Source of the DNA: Nitzschia sp. DOCU1
Lineage: Eukaryota; Bacillariophyta; Bacillariophyceae; Bacillariales; Bacillariaceae
Reading direction: 5' to 3'
DNA length: 64,000 nucleotides
Assembly: GCA_951394045.1 (NCBI GenBank)
Contig: OX595985.1
Span: forward strand, 5,208,001-5,272,000
How positions within the stretch are numbered: position 1 is the first letter of the stretch; every line of letters starts with the position of its first letter. Position numbers and translations under genes: made by a program. Under the pieces are notes generated by a model. That model had not been told where the DNA came from. It was given only the letters and a program-made list of their open reading frames with translations, and made no database searches. Positions 20,301 through 37,700 of the stretch are shown here, one piece after another.

Positions 20301-20480
20301 TTGGAATGATGTTTTGCTTTGCCATATTCGGTAGTTTCGCATAGCTGACCTGGCCAAAACGGTGGTGGTATCGTAGATACTCGGAGGCTGCCATTGTTGG
20401 TTGCCGATCCTCCTCCTCCTCGATTACCACTGGTGGTGTGGTATCAGGTCGCGTAGGTCCATTCAAATTAAAGTTGGTAG
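17365..20480 (-). pseudogene. pol: Pol remnants of G: pre-integrase, integrase, RT, RNase H
   Basis: Recognisable pieces lie in shifting frames. Near 20250-20390 is SEYLRYHHRFGQVSYAKL, a pre-integrase block. At 19322-20074 are integrase pieces, including VLDDTLQSGRGTHNKWEYRS and SPQFHTIVDPSFRTMKEDEF. At 18903-19445 is a hydrophilic linker ending NPLQVFKATADPDSM-like. Near 18400-18760 is the start of reverse transcriptase (MKRKRDIRTRQIKKYKARLN). Near 18240-18370 is IQDFLRINIDRKHNKLIHLT. At 17365-17565 is the RNase H end (LHHLRSYVDNGEISIHKI, PADLLTKPL). At least seven frame changes separate them, so no functional Pol can come from this copy. Confidence 0.75.
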
Positions 20481-21864
20481 TTGTAGGAGACTCAGTCTCG
20501 CGCTTGTGTCTCTTCCTGGGCGTGTCGCCAGTTAATGGGTAGTCCGATGAGTCGGGGTGCGCCTGTCCGTCGTACGGGCCTGAGGTTCGGTGACGTCAAC
20601 ATCTTCGTGCTTATCATGACGTCAAGTTTGTTCGCGCCATTGTGGCAGAATCGGGTCGTTTTTGATCGCCGTAGTCATCTCGCCAGTTCCCCACTGTGTG
20701 CTGTGCTTTATTTGGGAACCGAGTTGGTTCTTTTCTTTCAACATTGAGGACTCAGGCGTTTCACTTTGCCTTTAGGGATAGTAGCTGTTTGGAATTCAAA
20801 TCTCGCGGATCCTGCCTTGGTTATCATTCCGGTGCTACACAATCGTTCCTTGATAGGCGTCGTACGTATGCTCGCAGTTGACGCATGATCGCGCGTTTTC
20901 GACTCATTGGATTGGTCCGTCAACGTTGATTATATCGTGTGAGATGTCGATTTCAATCGCTCCAGTTCCGTCGGTGTCGATGTGTGCGACATTCACTCGA
21001 AGCTTTTCTCCCTCTGAATGATTTACACTGTCAGAGAGAACTTGGTTGACTTCTTGTAATAGTCCTGATCGGAGCCTGGAGGGTGGCTGATCGTTCCTTG
21101 GCTTCTAGCTAGTGGTAGATAGCTGATCATCTCTTTAGTAGTGTTGCCACCACCAGCGCCTTGTGATGCCATTTCCTCCTGGCACATCGTATCTTGTATT
21201 TCTGTCATCATTGCTGATGACATTTGCTTTGCCGTGTTGATCAGCAAGCGATGGATTCGTTGTAGTCGATGCTGCACGACTGACTTCATGCAGCGAACTT
21301 GTCGAGTCCCGTGTGGGGTAGAACGTTGCATAGATGTCACATTCTCCCAGGATCATGTCGATCTTGTTCTCCCCATTGTTCCGAGAGTGCGTGGACTGGA
21401 CCACTGTTGTCGTCTCTTCTGATCCGCTTATGTATTTTGATCTTCGAGGCAACGAGCCTCGCCCAGAGTTGTGGACTCCTCAGAAGTTTGTAGGAATTTG
21501 GAATCCGGATTTTGCGGATTCCTCCTTGATTGTTGTTCCACCTTAAGACGTGGTACCTTAGTACGCATCATACGTACGTCCACCACCAAATCCCTTGATC
21601 GCGCCGTTGACTTCGGAAGGGTTCATCAAAGTCGTTGATGTCGTGCAAGATGCATACGCAGCGCATCGGCTGTTGACGCCGACTGAATCAAAGTTTGCCA
21701 CGTTTATGCAAATCTCTAATCTCCCTCTGAATTTGTAGTAGAGTTTGAGATTACTTCCCAAGCCTGTAGTATGGGCGATGGATTCCACTGTGATTGCGGC
21801 CTCTGACTCATCCACCTTGGTTGGTGCTTGGTAGTCATTGGCTCCTCCTCACTCAGTTGATTAG
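20481..21864 (-). pseudogene. Protease-region remnants of G
   Basis: No long frame exists. Short pieces include IKGFGGGRTYDAY (within 21558-21815), typical of the segment after a copia protease, and Gln/Thr-rich stretches near 21023-21452. I cannot place the catalytic Asp confidently. Confidence 0.45.
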
Positions 21865-22374
21865 TCACCAAGTGTGCATGGCGATCAATTTCACCTTCGT
21901 GACTTGGGTACGTATGTATGTGCGTAGGTATGTTCGGATTGGGTTGTGACGTATCCTCATCGTTGCGTATAGTCCCTGAATCGCAGCTCTCACCTCATCG
22001 TTGATGGCGTCGAGTTTCTTCTTCTTGTACGCGTATGTCTTGCAGGCGTCAGTGGACTTACTGCCGTCAGTAGAACGCTTCTTGTTCTTCGCAGTGCCCT
22101 TGGAGTGGTTGTTGCTCGGGGCCTGTTTTCTTTCGGCGTCCAAAAGCTTGTTGATCTTGATGATTAATTTCAGTATGTCTCGCCTGCCTACCTTCTCATC
22201 GTAGTCGTCCGGGTCATCTGGACTGTTTGACTCCTCAGACTCTTCGGACTCCTTGGACTTCTTCTTCTTGTCGATACTCGGTTGCCTTTGTCCCGGTGGA
22301 GGCAAGGCGTCGACCTTTGGAGGTACAGCTTGCCCTCGCCTATGAGCCAGTCGGGTGCTGCTGCGACGGGCCAT
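21865..22374 (-). CDS. Gag-like N-terminal ORF of G
   Basis: A 169-residue frame starting MARRSSTRLAHRRGQ, 43 bases inside the 5' LTR, in the position expected for gag. It is very charged (KKKKSKESEESEESNSPDDP) and Lys-rich near its end. I recognise no named domain. It stops where the frame breaks into protease remnants, so it is probably a truncated Gag and not a separate protein. Confidence 0.45.
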   Translation of the reverse strand: MARRSSTRLAHRRGQAVPPKVDALPPPGQRQPSIDKKKKSKESEESEESNSPDDPDDYDEKVGRRDILKLIIKINKLLDAERKQAPSNNHSKGTAKNKKRSTDGSKSTDACKTYAYKKKKLDAINDEVRAAIQGLYATMRIRHNPIRTYLRTYIRTQVTKVKLIAMHTW

Positions 22375-22396
22375 GGTGGATGTTGATATAAAGTTT

Positions 22397-22416
22397 GCGT
22401 TAGCGCAGAGGAAGCG
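22397..22416 (-). other. Putative primer-binding site of G (Met-tRNA D-arm-like)
   Basis: Sense sequence after the 5' LTR is CGCTTCCTCTGCGCTAACGC. Its complement, GCGTTAGCGCAGAGGAAGCG, resembles the D-arm of methionine tRNAs (GTTAGCGCAG / GGAAGCG). This would imply priming from a tRNA fragment, as known for Drosophila copia (a half-tRNA of initiator Met). The tRNA itself is not in the window. Confidence 0.4.
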
Positions 22417-22750
22417 TGTTCAAATAACCGGTTCGTAAACAGGTTATGGGCTTGCTTGCAGAACGTTTGGTTCTTAGTATTAATTTATTAGATTTGATTT
22501 TATGAGCTCGTTTGAGCATCTATTTTCTGATCTTGCGATCTTTCGATCGTGCGTTTCTTGATCTTGCGGAAGCTAGTCTGAGTCTTGACGGAAGTCTTTA
22601 CGATCTTGTCGCTTCCGCAAGACTAGCTCTCTTCCGGATCCTAGTCGTTCTGCGAGTAGTACTGAGTCGTGAGTCTCAGTCGATTCGAGTCACTAGTCGA
22701 CTCGTACGAATGGCCTTCAAACCATCCATTCGAATCGCCGTAATCGAACA
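22417..22750 (-). repeat. 5' LTR of element G
   Basis: 334 bp, TGTTC...GAACA, identical to the left copy. Followed by TSD GTCGTT at 22751-22756. Confidence 0.92.
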
Positions 22751-22756
22751 GTCGTT

Positions 22757-25245
22757 CACACGTACGTTCAGCGTTGGACCCGAACAAGCCAAATCGCAGT
22801 GTACTCGCGATGTTCGATGGGGAGAAAGAACCCCTCTCCAAAATTCAGTTCGTTAAATCAAGAACCGACTTCGTATCGGATAACGGGGTCGAACACGGGG
22901 TCGAACATCTCAAACAAGATGCGATTTCGGATAATTCGGAGAATCCGGAGGAACCTTCCGCCTCGCCAACTCCGAAAATGCGTACCTTCGTTGTTAACGA
23001 CTACGCTGATCTCATAGGACGCTCGTTCCTTATGAACCCACTGGAGAATGGGGAGATACACCGAGCCAGAGTCATCGAGGCCATCGCTAAACACGATGAA
23101 ACTCTAGCTCAGCAAACGATATAAGTTTAGATGCAAAGTTGACAACGATAGATACGAAGAGATCCTATCGTACAATGAGATCCTAGCCCACATCGAACGA
23201 GATACGCAGAACGACATCGTCTGGCGATACAAACGCATACTATCACACAGTCACGTGAAACCAGACGACCTCGACTACGACGGGTGCGAATGGAGCGTCA
23301 TGGCTGAGAATGAAGGCGGAGAAATCTACACAGTGCCTTTATCGATACTAGCCAAGGACGACCCAGTAGTATGTGCAATATATGCACGAGACAATAAACT
23401 ACTTAGTACGCCAGGTTGGAAACGTTTCAAGAAGATAGCAGCTAGACAGAAACTACTGTTCCGTATGGCCAATCAAGCCAAGCTGCGATCATTCCGCACA
23501 GCGCCAAAATACCAGTACGGAGTCGAAATCCCCCGCGATTACGCACATGCCGTCCTGCTCGACAAACGAGACGGCACGACACACTGGCAGGATGCGACGC
23601 GCGCCGAGATGGCTCAACTGTTCGATTACAATACCTTCATAGATAAGGGTCATAGGAACGACAATCCGTTTCCCTCAGGATTCAAGAAGATTCGCGTTCA
23701 CCTTGTATTCGCCTGCAAGCACGACGGACGGCGCAAGGCCAGACTCGTCGCCAACGGCAACCTCACCGACATCCCCGTCAACAGCGTCTACTCCGGGGTA
23801 GTGTCGTTGCGAGGACTACGCATCATGCTATTCCTATCAGAGCTCAATGGACTAGAGGCATACGCTACAGACATAGGTAACGCATACCTAGAAGCTACTA
23901 CAGGTGAAAAGGTCTTCATCATAGGTGGCCCCGAGTTCGGCCCACTTGAAAACCATATCCTTGTGATCTATAAGGCCCTCTACGGTCTCCGTAGTAGCGG
24001 AAAAATGTGGCACCAGAGGCTTGCAGAGTGTCTCAGAGCCGAAGGATTCACCCCCTGCAAGGAAGAGCCGGATATCTGGATGAGGAAGGGCGAAAACGGC
24101 GATTACTACGAGTACATAGCCGTCTACGTCGACGACCTCTGTTTATCCCTCACAGCTCCTACTAAGTTCCTAGAAGATGTGTTAGTGAAGAAATACGGCT
24201 TTAAACTAAAGGGAATAGAGCCCATCAAGTTTCATCTAGGCTGCGACTTCGAACGAGACGAAGACGGCACGTTGTGCATGGTGCCGCGCAAGTACATTGA
24301 GCGTATGGTATCACAGTATGAACGTATGTTCGGCAAAAAGCCGAGCAGCGTCATGACGTCACCGATTGAGAAGAACGACCACCCCGAGACAGATGAGTGG
24401 GAATTTCTCCTCGCTGACGACGTCACCAAATACCAGTTGGGTCAGAGCAATGGGCAGTCAGCCTCGGCAGGATCGACATCACTACTGCGGTAATGACGCT
24501 ATCCAGCTTTCGAGCAATGCCAAGAAGAGGACACCTCGAGCGCGCGTGTCAACTCGTCGGCTACCTTGCCAAGTACAAGTCGGCGAAGATTCGTTTCAGG
24601 ACTCACGAACCCGACTACTCGGACTTACCGATTCCTGAATACGACTGGACCTACCAGTATGGAGAAGCCGTCGAGCAGATACCCGACGACGCCCCTAGAC
24701 CTCTAGGCAAGACAGTAGTACTCACACACTACGTAGATGCGAATCTATACCACTGTATGGTTACAGGACGGTCGGTCACGGGCATCCTACATTTCATGAA
24801 CACGACACCCATCGACTGGTTTTCCAAGAAGCAAGCCACTGTCGAGACGGCTACCTATGGCGCCGAGTTTGTGGCCGGAAGAACATGCGTAGAGCAAATC
24901 ATCGACCTACGTCTCATGCTACGATATCTAGGTGTAAGAATCACGTCTAGGAGCTACATGTTTGGAGACAACAAGTCCGTGGTGGACAGCGCTGTGAAGC
25001 CACAGTCCAAACTGCACAAACGGCACACCGCCTTATCATTCCACCGCGTACGCGAAAGCATCGCAGCCGGTTTCGTCGTGTTCACGCACATCAATAGTGA
25101 ACTAAATCTCGCCGACATACTGAGCAAGCACTGGGGGCACGCACAAGTGTGGCACCTACTGAAGCCACTACTGTTTCACGAAGGCGACACTGTTGAATGC
25201 CAAGCTGCCGGAGAACGTTACACGAAGAAGAAGAAGGAGGACTGA
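22757..25245 (+). pseudogene. pol: Pol of element F, RT and RNase H part
   Basis: Continues in frame from 16995. The first block (to 23124) has DYADLIGRSFLMNPLENGE, then the frame shifts near 23115 (true continuation KFRCKVDNDRYEEILSYNE). From 23255 reverse transcriptase is open: RKARLVANGN, TDIGNAYLEA, YKALYGLRSSGKMW and the active-site motif YVDD in YIAVYVDDLCLS. A second frameshift near 24440 moves GSEQWAVSLGRIDITTAVM to another frame. RNase H then runs to 25245 (HYVDANLYH, ETATYGAEF, FGDNKSVVDS, NLADILSKHWGH). The two shifts are absent at the equivalent points in H, so they are lesions and not programmed sites. Confidence 0.82.
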
Positions 25246-26624
<1,379 letters not shown>

Positions 26625-26861
26625 CAGTTTTAAAACTCCCGTTTGAAGCATGAAGACCACTTACTCAAACCACGATCTTGTTGTTCGTCAATCTTGTTGT
26701 TGGAATCATCTATTGTAGAAGTAAACTAGGTCTCACAATAACCATCATCTTTATCTTTTATATCAAGTAGATGTAAAATAGGTCTCACAATTATCACTAG
26801 CTTTATCTTTTATTTCGTCACCCCCGGGATAGGGCACAGTTTTAAAACTCCCGTTTGAAGC

Positions 26862-32043
<5,182 letters not shown>

Positions 32044-32048
32044 TGCCC

Positions 32049-32490
32049 TGTTCTTCAATGAATCAGGACAGATGGCCATCCCTCATCGCACCATTGCCCA
32101 GCTAATGGTTGAAGGAATCGAAACCCCATCCGACCTTGGGGGCTTTGATGAAAAAGGGATTGACGTGATCTTCAGCAATCTCAGGCATCCCGCCGGGCGC
32201 CAGCCTGACCCCAACCAAGCTGACCCACTTCCGGCTGGAGAAACTGCACGGACTGTACCGATCGACCCGTTTGAACTGGGTTCGAAGTCGATGCTCCGCT
32301 TGAAAGTGATGAGCGACTTGGTCCGTTATTACAAGAAGGTCGGGAGACCCCTCACAGTCAAGAACATGATGTGGAATCCCGTCGGCAAGTCCTTTGCCGA
32401 ACATTGGAAGGTCTTGGTGGCCAGAAAGAAAGCGGATGAGCCGGAAATGCCCAAGATTTCCAAGACCAACCCCATCATCCGATGGGTAGA
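32049..32490 (+). pseudogene. gag: Gag of element N, main part (truncated)
   Basis: Continues from 25955 as LFFNESGQMAIPHRTIAQLM, then FDEKGIDVIFSNLRHPAG and KVMSDLVRYYKKVGRPLT, a pattern like the N-terminal half of Gag in E. It is cut near 32490 after PIIRWVE, where Gag would normally continue. The open frame to 32716 past this point reads unrelated sequence and is probably chance. H seems to have inserted here. Confidence 0.65.
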
Positions 32491-32909
32491 ATTAGAAAAC
32501 TGTATTAGGCCTCGATCAAGAGGCTATCTCCCACGTAATAGTACCACTATTATTGTTAGAAGATATTGTGCTACCATTGTCGTAGGTCCCCGTTACCCCG
32601 TCCCAAACCCCGATTCAGCAGTCATTCCCCAAGATGACCTTGCGCTGACACTGACGTCGACCCCAACTGACGACAGCAAACCCACGCCGACGTCGCGGAC
32701 GCACTCTTTGTCCTAAAGAGAGCTAACACCGTCCACTTATCCTCCGTCCATCTGGAACTTCCCTGATTCCTCGACTTAGGACCCATAACTCGATAGGTGA
32801 CATGAGTTAGTCCATCTGGTCCTTCGGATCGAAGGGTTCATTTCATCCGTCGTTCCTGCATCCCGTTTTCTACTCCCCGTGATCCCGCACGATACGAATA
32901 GTTACCCAT
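32491..32909 (-). repeat. Probable 3' LTR/UTR of element H; no gene seen
   Basis: Left of the H RNase H stop, the sense strand has CACGGGGAG followed by TAGAAAACGG (about 32871), parallel to CGGGGAG in F. The stretch leftward to the N gag break is the probable LTR. Limits are uncertain because H's other LTR is missing. Confidence 0.4.
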
Positions 32910-35899
32910 TCAGCTGACATTGTCGATGTTGGCCGTATCGCCTTCCCAGAATAGGATGGCTTTCAACATCTTCCAGATGTCGCTGTAGCCCCACGCCTTG
33001 GAAAGGATATCGGCTGGGTTGATCTTACCCGGAATGTGGTGTAATGCCACTATCCCGGCAGCGACAGCTTCCCGAACACGGTGATACGAGAGGATCACGT
33101 GCCTCTTCGTTAGCTTGGCGGCTGGTTTAGACGCACTATCGACCATCGTCTTGTTATCTCCAAACATGTAGGATTTTCCGATAAGCGGCACACCAAGGTA
33201 GCGCAACGTATTTCGCAAGTCCATCACTTGTTCGGTCGCCTGTCTGGCGGACATAAACTCACTACCGTAGGTGGCAGTTTCAACCAAAGGCTGCTTCTTA
33301 GAGAAGTAGTCGATGGGAGTTTGATTGATGTAGTGTAGAATCCCCGTGACTGACTTGCCTGTAGTCAAATCGTGACACAGATTTGCATCAAAGTATGTCG
33401 AAGTCACGACGGGCTTACCGAGGGGTTCTGGTGTGTCGTGAGGAACAACTTCTTCAACGTTTCCATATACACTTGTAGCCCAACTGTATTCATAGTCAGG
33501 TAGGTGCGAGAAGTCGGGGATACCAGTCCTGAAACGAATAGCCCCGTGTTTCATTTTCGCCAAATAACAATAAACACGTGCACTACGTCGTTTGTAGGAT
33601 CGAAATAGTTGTGGAAATTGTGACTAGATTACAAACTAGATGTATTTCTCATGCAAGTTGTCTCGTAGCCTCGCGTTGCCTTGGTAGACTTGAGACCTTT
33701 GACAGGTATCGACACAATCCGAACAGGAGGTCGACTTGTCCTTGTAGTAGACTAACTACAACGTTCCACTAGGGTTCCTTGGAAGTCGTCAGCTACTCTG
33801 GAATAAAGTATAGTAATTCCAATGTCACCGAGGTGCCAGATCTTAGGTGACATTGACACTAGGATCTCACCGGCATACGACTAGCTGGAGTCGATGCGCG
33901 ATGCTTGCGTCACGTAACGTCACGCCGCTGGTGACGTCAATAGGTAATGGGCCTTGTCCGACGATGTCCGAGACCGGCCTGGCATCCGCGTCCGCGGGCA
34001 ACGCTCTCGTCATGCTACGTCATCACACATGATGTCACGCATGACTAATTAGACTAATAATTTTGGACTACAATCATTCGAAGGAGTCGACGTGTAAAGC
34101 AGTGTACTGCACACGTTTGATGCGCTCAAGGTGTCCTTTGTGCGGTGATGCGCGAAAACTCGATAGAGTCATGACTGCTGTTGCGATATCGAATCTTCCC
34201 AGAGAGATCACCCATTGCGATGCTCCGATCATCGACTGATACATCTTGATACCTTCAGGGCCAAGCTCTGGAGTTACATCCAATTCAGGATGGTCACCCT
34301 TCTCTAGAGGAGAACTATACTTTTGCTTTGGTTTCTCACCGAAGAGCCTTTCGTAAGTATCTATCATCCTCTCGATGTATCGCTTGGGCGCCATACACAA
34401 AGTCCCATCTTGTCCCGATAGAAATCCGCTCCAAGATGATAGTTGATCGGACCTGTTCCCTTCAACTTTAACTTGTGACGCTTTGTTAACTCTCCAACGA
34501 TCTCCGGGTTTCGTCTTGAGAGTATCGCTAAGTCGTCCATGTAGCGCTCAATATATTCGTAGTGATCTCCATTTCGTCTCATCCAAATATCTGCTTCTGC
34601 CTTCGAGGGGGTGAAGCCCATTTCGGTCAAAACCTCGCTGAGCCTTTCCCACAACATTTTTCCAGATGAAAAAAGTCCGTACAAAGCTTTGGAGATGATA
34701 AGGGTGTGTCCTTCTCTATCCCCGAACTCTGGACCAGCTATGACGAAGACCTTTTCATCTGTCTTCGCTTCTAGATAGGCATTCCCAATGTCCGTCGTCC
34801 AGGTGTCCAAACTATTTAACTCTGCTAAGAACAGGCAAAGTCTTAGTCCTCTGAGGGATACGACACTGGAGTAGACGCTTGAGATAGGCGTTGGCGCTTG
34901 GTTACCGTTTGCAACAAGCCTGGCCTTCCTTCTCAGGTCGTGCTTGACATCATACACGATATGGTATCGGATCCGTTTGTAGCCCCGTGGACTCATGCCT
35001 TTACCACAGTCAGCAAAAGTTTCGTAGTCATCAATCTGCTGAACTTCCCGCATCTCGGCTTCACGCCAGAGGGTGTTGCCGTTCTTACGATCAAGCTCCA
35101 TTGCTTGCTCGTGGCTCCTTGGAACCTCTATGCCGAACTTGTACAACAGCGTCGTCCTGAATGATTTCAGTTTCGCCTGGTTGACGAGTCGCAGCAGCTT
35201 CTTCTGACGCCGCGCTAGTCTAGCGAATTGCTTCCATCCGTCGAGATGCAAGAGATTATTCTCGTTGCGGTAGATTGCAACCGAGACGGGGTCGCTCTTT
35301 CCCATGATCGAGAGCGGCTCCTAAGTCACCTCCCCGTTCTCCCAACTGACACGGACGTTCCATCTTGATCCTTTATAGTTTGGATCTGTCTTCGTCAATG
35401 GTCCTTGATGAGCGTCAATGGAACGAAATTTCCAGAGCTCGTTGGTACCATCGGCTTCTTCAAGCTTGTCAAGAATTTGATTGTAGCTAATGATTTCATC
35501 GTATAGACCATCAGAACTTGTAGCCCGAAAACAAATCATCGTTTCATCAGCATTGATATCCCGATCGAGGGCATTGTACCATCTTCGGAAGGGACCGTTA
35601 GATAGGTTCGCCCGATGATGTCTTCTGGGTCAATGATGGCCATCGGCCGATCGCGACGGTGAATCAATTCTGGGTCGTTGGGATCTTGTAGATCTTCCCC
35701 TCCTGGATCGAAAATGACATTGGGGTCTATAGCCGCGTCAAGCTCCCCGTCATCAGGTACCTCGCCGCGGTTGACAGCGGCTGCCCTAGCTTCAGCAGTG
35801 GCGCGTGCATTTGGGCCATCCTTAGCAAGCCGAATCCTAGACCCGTAAATGACCTGTTTGGTGTCCGAGGTAAAAATCTTGTAGGTCATAGGGTGCCCA
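32910..35899 (-). pseudogene. pol: Pol of element H (RT and RNase H), broken
   Basis: From the right edge, GHPMTYKIFT begins the surviving part and the frame shifts near 35540. A TAG at 35321-35323 interrupts between GEVT and EPLSIMGK. Reverse transcriptase follows with ARLVANGNQAP, TDIGNAYLEA and MDDLAILS (the active site reads YMDD where YVDD is usual). Another frameshift lies near 34390. RNase H (TYFDANLCHD, FGDNKTMVDS, NPADILSKAWG) is split from it by a 531-bp insert. Removing the insert and one TSD (537 bases, divisible by 3) restores RIKRVYCYLAKMKHG. Confidence 0.8.
33580..34110. mobile_element. 531-bp insert in H with 6-bp TSD (solo LTR or MITE)
   Basis: The insert is flanked by ACACGT at 33574-33579 and 34111-34116. 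Its ends are near-inverted (GCACTACG... and ...GTACTGC). No coding frame is evident. The size and ends fit a solo LTR of an unseen copia family or a small non-autonomous element. A CCTAGTGTCAATGTCACC-type inverted stretch lies near 33835-33860. Confidence 0.7.
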
Positions 35900-36107
35900 C
35901 GAATTAATCTGGCCAGTCCATCTGAGGCAAGCAGAACAAGCGCCTAACCGTGCTACGCACGGAACGACAGAGAAGGCCGCGAAGAATATGAATGGCTAGG
36001 AGACCAATTGTTTGGTTTCCTTTCTCATATCTTTTTGTTTTAACGATTAGGTAGCTGCACCTTTATTACTCTTATTCCAACTGAGCTAGCCCGATACGGG
36101 AGCATCA
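35900..36107 (+). repeat. 5' LTR of element E
   Basis: 208 bp, CGAATTAATC to GGGAGCATCA. Bases 35923-36107 match 42076-42260 with six differences. Confidence 0.8.
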
Positions 36108-36110
36108 ATT

Positions 36111-36127
36111 TGGTTTATCAGATACCC
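36111..36127 (+). other. Putative primer-binding site, element E
   Basis: TGGTTTATCAGATACCC, three bases after the 5' LTR. It shares TGGTTTATCAGA with C. Confidence 0.5.
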
Positions 36128-36216
36128 ATATCAAAAGTAATACAACAAGGTTTGTTCGAGTAGACTCGTCAAACAAGTTTGTTGCCAATTCGAAGTGAAT
36201 TGGAAGACAGCGTGGA

Positions 36217-36230
36217 GCAGGGACGCCTGT
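36217..36230 (+). other. Leader hairpin with GACG tetraloop (E), different stem
   Basis: CAGG-GACG-CCTG, with a G-T pair outside. The stem bases differ from the hairpin in A-D, but the loop is the same and it also lies between primer site and gag, 31 bases before the ATG at 36261. Confidence 0.45.
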
Positions 36231-36260
36231 GTGATCCGCCAAAAGGGAAAAAGATAAAAG

Positions 36261-37700
36261 ATGCCAGTACCAATCAATACATTGTTGAATTGGTGCCGGG
36301 TACCTGCAAATAAGAGGGCAACAGTTCAAGATGAACTCATGCCAAGTGGGCTTGATGATCTCAATGGGTATAGTATCAAAGAGATAAAAGATGTCCTGAA
36401 GGGATTTCGGTCCCTGGCAGTCCAAGCCCAGAGGTTTAATATCTCGGCAATAAGCAGCAAAAGAATTGTGCAACTTACCCTTTGGGTAAAAGACACAGTT
36501 CGTTTGGATTTGCCAGCAGAATTTGATGGTGGCACCACGCAAGCACAATTTGTGGAAGAATTGGAGAGCGCACAACAACGAGAAAAGATTCGAAAAGATT
36601 CGTGGTGAAAGGAAGAAAAATGCGGAAGCCTTAGCCACATCCAAGATTGACCCACCATTGAAAGCTAGCGCAGGCTGGCACCAGTGGATTGTGTCCGTCA
36701 AGGCATTATTGCTACTGGCATATGGATCCAAAGGAGTCCCCCTCTCGTATGTTATCCGTGAAAATGATGTTCCAGTGGTCGATGCCAACCTAGAAGACTG
36801 GGAAGAGATGGCCATAAAAGCGGCCCCCCATATAGGCCTTGACTACAAGGCCGACAGGAAGACAGTACATCTTTTCTTTCTGAACAATATAGAGGAAGAC
36901 TCGGACGCCTATGCCTACATACAGCCGCTGCTGCTTTGCAATGATGGAAGGCGAGACATGAAAGCCCTGGAGCGCGGGTCAACATGGCCAACAAAACTTG
37001 GGAATTATTGACCTACAAGAACGAAAGAGCCATGTCGTTTGAGATTTTTTGCAAGAAGCTCACAAAGGCACTGCAGTATTTTGAAAATGCAGGACGCCCC
37101 AAGCATGATGATGATGTCATCGATTGGATTTGGCAGCATGTGCAGAACGGGGAGCTATCACAGCTTGTATCCACCCTTAAAGCTGCCCAAGGGATGCAGC
37201 CAAGATCCTCTCGCCAGATCCTGCAAGAAATCGCAAAAGAGGTTCCCAACCTCACAAAAAGCTCCAGTTTCCAACCCAGAATCAGTTGAGTCGGTCAGAG
37301 CAATTGGACCTTTGATGGTACAGCACCGGGCAGTGGGGCCTACACCGCTGAGGGAAAGCTCTTTTGTGGGTCGTACCCACCCAAGCATTGGTTTAGTGAG
37401 GAAATGGCTCCACACCGCAAGGCTATCCTCGAGATTCGATCTGCCAACCCCGACAAATGCAAATCTGGAGGGGGAGGTAGAGACGGCGGTGGTCGCAAGA
37501 ACTTTAACAAAAAGTCCAAATTCGGACAAGCCAGGAAGAAACTAGCGGCGCTGAAGAAATCGAATGCGGAACTCAAACGGAACTTGTCATCCTTGAAGAC
37601 AGAAGACAAGGCAAAGACGAATGTATCCTTCGAAGACAACAAGAATGATCGGGCCGGAGACTCCTTCGGAGGAAAGAGCTCCATGAAGACCAAGACCTGA
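36261..37700 (+). pseudogene. gag: Gag of element E, several lesions
   Basis: Starts MPVPINTLLNWCRVPANK. Two compensating frameshifts (near 36590 and 36985) put the middle part (SAGWHQWIVSVKALLLLAYG, PLSYVIRENDVP) in another frame. A TGA at 37287-37289 interrupts, after which VGQSNWTFDGTAPGSGAYTA and YPPKHWFSEEMAPHRKAI continue in the first frame. The C-terminus has a short Gly/Arg stretch (KSGGGGRDGGGRKNF) and a Lys-rich coiled-coil-like segment. The gag end TGA at 37698-37700 is in frame with pol. Confidence 0.8.

Larger units (their letters stand above)
16996..22750 (-). mobile_element. Copia element G, identical LTRs, decayed interior
   Basis: G is flanked by GTCGTT and bounded by 334-bp LTRs (TGTTC...GAACA) that I read as identical. 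The internal order on the minus strand is Gag-like ORF, protease remnant, pre-integrase, integrase, reverse transcriptase, RNase H, with a polypurine tract AAAAGAGGGAG before the left LTR. The coding region is broken into many short frames, which conflicts with a very recent insertion unless the copy was made from an already defective template. Its lineage differs from A-E (TG...CA termini, KARLNIDESRM-type reverse transcriptase). Confidence 0.88.
32491..35899 (-). mobile_element. Copia element H, 3' half only
   Basis: A relative of F by protein sequence (YINQTPIDYFSKKQ versus FMNTTPIDWFSKKQ). Integrase and everything upstream are lost where the E LTR begins at 35900. Confidence 0.75.

Noticed and set aside
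32491..32716. Last 75 codons of the open frame starting at 32072
   Set aside because: Sequence character changes at about 32490 (AT-rich, then unrelated). It reads beyond the end of Gag into what is probably H's LTR.
36105..36815. 236-codon minus-strand frame over the E leader and gag
   Set aside because: Opposite to E gag, no motif, spans the LTR end.
37039..37545. 168-codon frame in E gag in another phase
   Set aside because: Overlaps true Gag blocks (VIDWIWQHVQNGE, SAYTAEGK-type) in the proper frame; shadow.
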